Positions 61,895-64,000 of a stretch of DNA of 64,000 nucleotides are shown here, piece by piece. The notes under the pieces are model-generated. The model ran no database searches and had not been told where the DNA came from. It was given only the letters and a program-made list of their open reading frames with translations. Position numbers and translations under genes: made by a program. Numbering within the stretch: the stretch's first letter is position 1; the number at the start of each line of letters is the position of its first letter. This DNA is from Saururus chinensis (taxonomy: Eukaryota > Streptophyta > Magnoliopsida > Piperales > Saururaceae). Location of the stretch: positions 10,818,995-10,882,994 of the forward strand of contig CP141142.1 in NCBI GenBank assembly GCA_035235625.1, given 5' to 3'.

Positions 61895-63770
61895 GAGTTG
61901 TGACTGACTCTCCCTTAAATTTTGTTTGTACCATGAGTCACAATCCGATGGCATGTGATGCGTTGCATAATATATAAAGGAGATTGCACCTACTCTTGAT
62001 GCAACTCACTAATTATTTTCATGAGAGGTTTGCCACCCCTTATTTTAGCCGGAATACCCTATATATACACAAATGATAAATAATAAGGGTGGATTGGCTA
62101 AAAGAGGAGGTAATAGCCTTCTCATCCTAATTATTGAACGAAAAATTATTCACTTACCTCATAATATCACCACGCCATCATGCAAACATGGCGCTTTCAT
62201 GCTAGTCGTGCATCACACGTCTCTAATAATGTAACATCTAAAATGTCCTGAGAGATTCAAATTGTGGACTACAAACTTCAACCATGTCATCCATTTACCT
62301 TATTATCTTTCTCTTTTGTTTTTTCTGACACAAATTATCAATGCATGTTGATTGGTTATAGCGGTCACAAAAGGTATAGGCCAAGCCCACCATCTCCCCA
62401 CCTCTTCATTTAAATTGCGAAAGTTGTCTTCTGCCAATCGCCTCCGTCCCACCGGCTGTCACCAACCCCTTTGCCTCTCCTATTGCTCCAGTCAGCCATT
62501 CCCTATTGGCCATGTCGTTACTGAACCAGACAATTTATAATGCATCGGTCCACGAAGCTCCAGGTTTAGTTTCCTCCATTGTAGCTCCTACTGATTCCCC
62601 AATGACATTAACAACGGCCCTTCGCGAACCAGTACCTCTTCCGCCATCATTATTTATTCTTGTTGGGAAGCTCCATCGACATGAAAGTTTATAAAGCATT
62701 GTGCATCACATCAAGCGTATAATAGCCACTTTTGAAATAAAAATTAATTTACAACTTTCAAAGTAATCACATTAGCTTAATGATCAAATTACTAATATAA
62801 CATGCAATGAGCTAAAATGACATTAATTGATAACTGTTTTGAGTGCAAAAATAATAAATAATCACATATAAGTCACACAAGATTGATACAATTGATTTGA
62901 GAAAAAACAAGAGAGTTTGCCTAGCCTTTTAAATTTTACTATGTAGAAAAGTTTGATACAAATTATCTTAATATAATCCCCCGATTTAGTTAAGATGTGC
63001 TTCACTTTTCGCTAAGCCAAACCCTATTTGGTTCTACGTCCTTCATGACAAGTTTTCCAACACAATTGTCCTTAATCTTCGAAGTACGTAGAAATCTCAA
63101 GATCTCCACCTAAGAATCATAAACCACAATATGAATAATTCTATACAGTGATTAGACTCCTTTAGGAATAAGAAAGTAAGGATTTTTGGGATAGGCTTTA
63201 AAAAGAACTCTCAAATTAAGCCTTTTAGTGATATTTCACAAACTGCCCCATAAGTAGAATGATTGAGGGACAGAATGGGTGATCAATCTCTAAAACTTGA
63301 CCCAAACAGATTTATGCAGTAGGTAATAAATTGAATGGCCTAAGATTTATCGTAATAGGGAGATCGATTAAGCAATCAATTAACCTGCAAAAAAAATTTC
63401 AGTCTAAACTCAATTTTGAATTTTTTTTAAATTTCTTTTATAAGTAGACTATAGTGTAAAAGGTAAAATTACCCTTATTTGAGGTGTGCCATGGATCACA
63501 TGTGATTTTTAAAACCATCTTCATATATCTTTACATATAGCTTGATTTTATGAAATCTTTCTAATTTTTAGTATCTATATGCTTTAAATCTCATCTTGAC
63601 TTCTTAAAGCAACTATGATAGATTGATCTAAGGTATAAGACAAATCAATTAATGATTTCTTCATGAAAATTTTTAATACATTATTTTTCCTTTACAATCT
63701 CCCCCTTGGTAATTATGTGACAAAACACTTTATATAGTTTACATCATTTGACTTCACAAATAAAATTTAT
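61895..63770. other. Unassigned region
   Basis: No supportable gene is seen. Two overlapping 62-codon frames at 62352-62694 resemble nothing I know. The stretch near 63701-63725 (CTCCCCCTTGGTAATTATGTG) is a word I associate with plant LTR elements, but no boundary can be set. Confidence 0.3.
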
Positions 63771-63778
63771 AACACATA

Positions 63779-64000
63779 ACAAGTATCTCTATTCAAACTT
63801 TTCTCTATGTACAAGACTTTCCTTCTAATTAATATTTACATCTACTGGAAGGAATTGAAACTTGGGGGACAAGAAATCTATATATAGTGTGTCATATATC
63901 CATGTATATGAAGTATTTGAAAAAAAAACAAGTATGTCTATTCAAACTTTTCTCCATGTACAAGACTTTCCTCCTAATTAATATTTGCATCTATTAGAAT
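63779..64000 (+). repeat. Direct repeat, 149-bp spacing, running off the window
   Basis: About 72 bp starting ACAAGTATCTCTATTCAAAC at 63779 recurs at 63928 with about six changes. The second copy reaches the window edge, so a longer tandem array may continue beyond. Confidence 0.85.

Overview
This is flowering-plant nuclear DNA, AT-rich and crowded with transposable elements. The evidence is two intron-rich plant genes with GT-AG junctions, plant-type Ty1-copia, Ty3-gypsy, CACTA, Mutator-like and Stowaway-like elements, and long LTRs stacked in one another. I cannot name the species. Only two loci look like working host genes, both on the minus strand. One is a CBL-interacting protein kinase of the CIPK8 type (7630-15993; 14 coding exons, 448 codons). 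The other is a cytosolic phosphoglucomutase (48956-57329; 18 coding exons, 583 codons). I placed every coding exon by reading through the splice junctions, and both frames stay open from ATG to stop.

Layout. 1-5.1 kb: the 3' part of a non-autonomous Athila-like Ty3 element (gag-protease, long non-coding tail, polypurine tract, 3' LTR). 5.1-7.6 kb: decayed tandem repeats and unassigned DNA. 7.6-16.0 kb: CIPK8, with a 4.5-kb Ty1-copia element (two LTRs, CTTAA target duplication) inside intron 5. 16-20.2 kb: CIPK8 upstream DNA, including a roughly 115-bp segment repeated near 20 kb. 20.5-22.4 kb: a probable minus-strand solo LTR carrying a near-perfect 34-bp-arm hairpin. 22.5-29.4 kb: a broken MULE transposase, a 160-bp tandem array and an oppositely oriented broken plant-mobile-domain gene. 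29.5-36.0 kb: a solo LTR split by a second, related solo LTR. 36.0-40.7 kb: a copia relic split by a third solo LTR. 41.1-44.4 kb: a truncated minus-strand gypsy element. 45.5-48.5 kb: a Stowaway-like element carrying a mechanosensitive-channel (MSL) gene fragment, perhaps nested in a hAT-like repeat. 49-57.3 kb: phosphoglucomutase. 57.8-58.1 kb: a GGGTC-rich MITE. 58.5-61.9 kb: a non-autonomous CACTA element full of CT tracts. 61.9-64 kb: unassigned, ending in a 149-bp-spaced direct repeat.

The two host genes show no functional link; one is Ca2+/CBL signalling and the other is central sugar-phosphate metabolism. The most intriguing signal is in the transposons. Three LTRs from at least two families each carry a four-unit palindromic array with nearly the same spacing (about 21-22, 43-45 and 21-22 bp), although the unit is GATCGATCGG in two and GTTCRAA-based in the third. 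That looks like a shared binding-site array or regulatory cassette and is the best candidate here for something undescribed.
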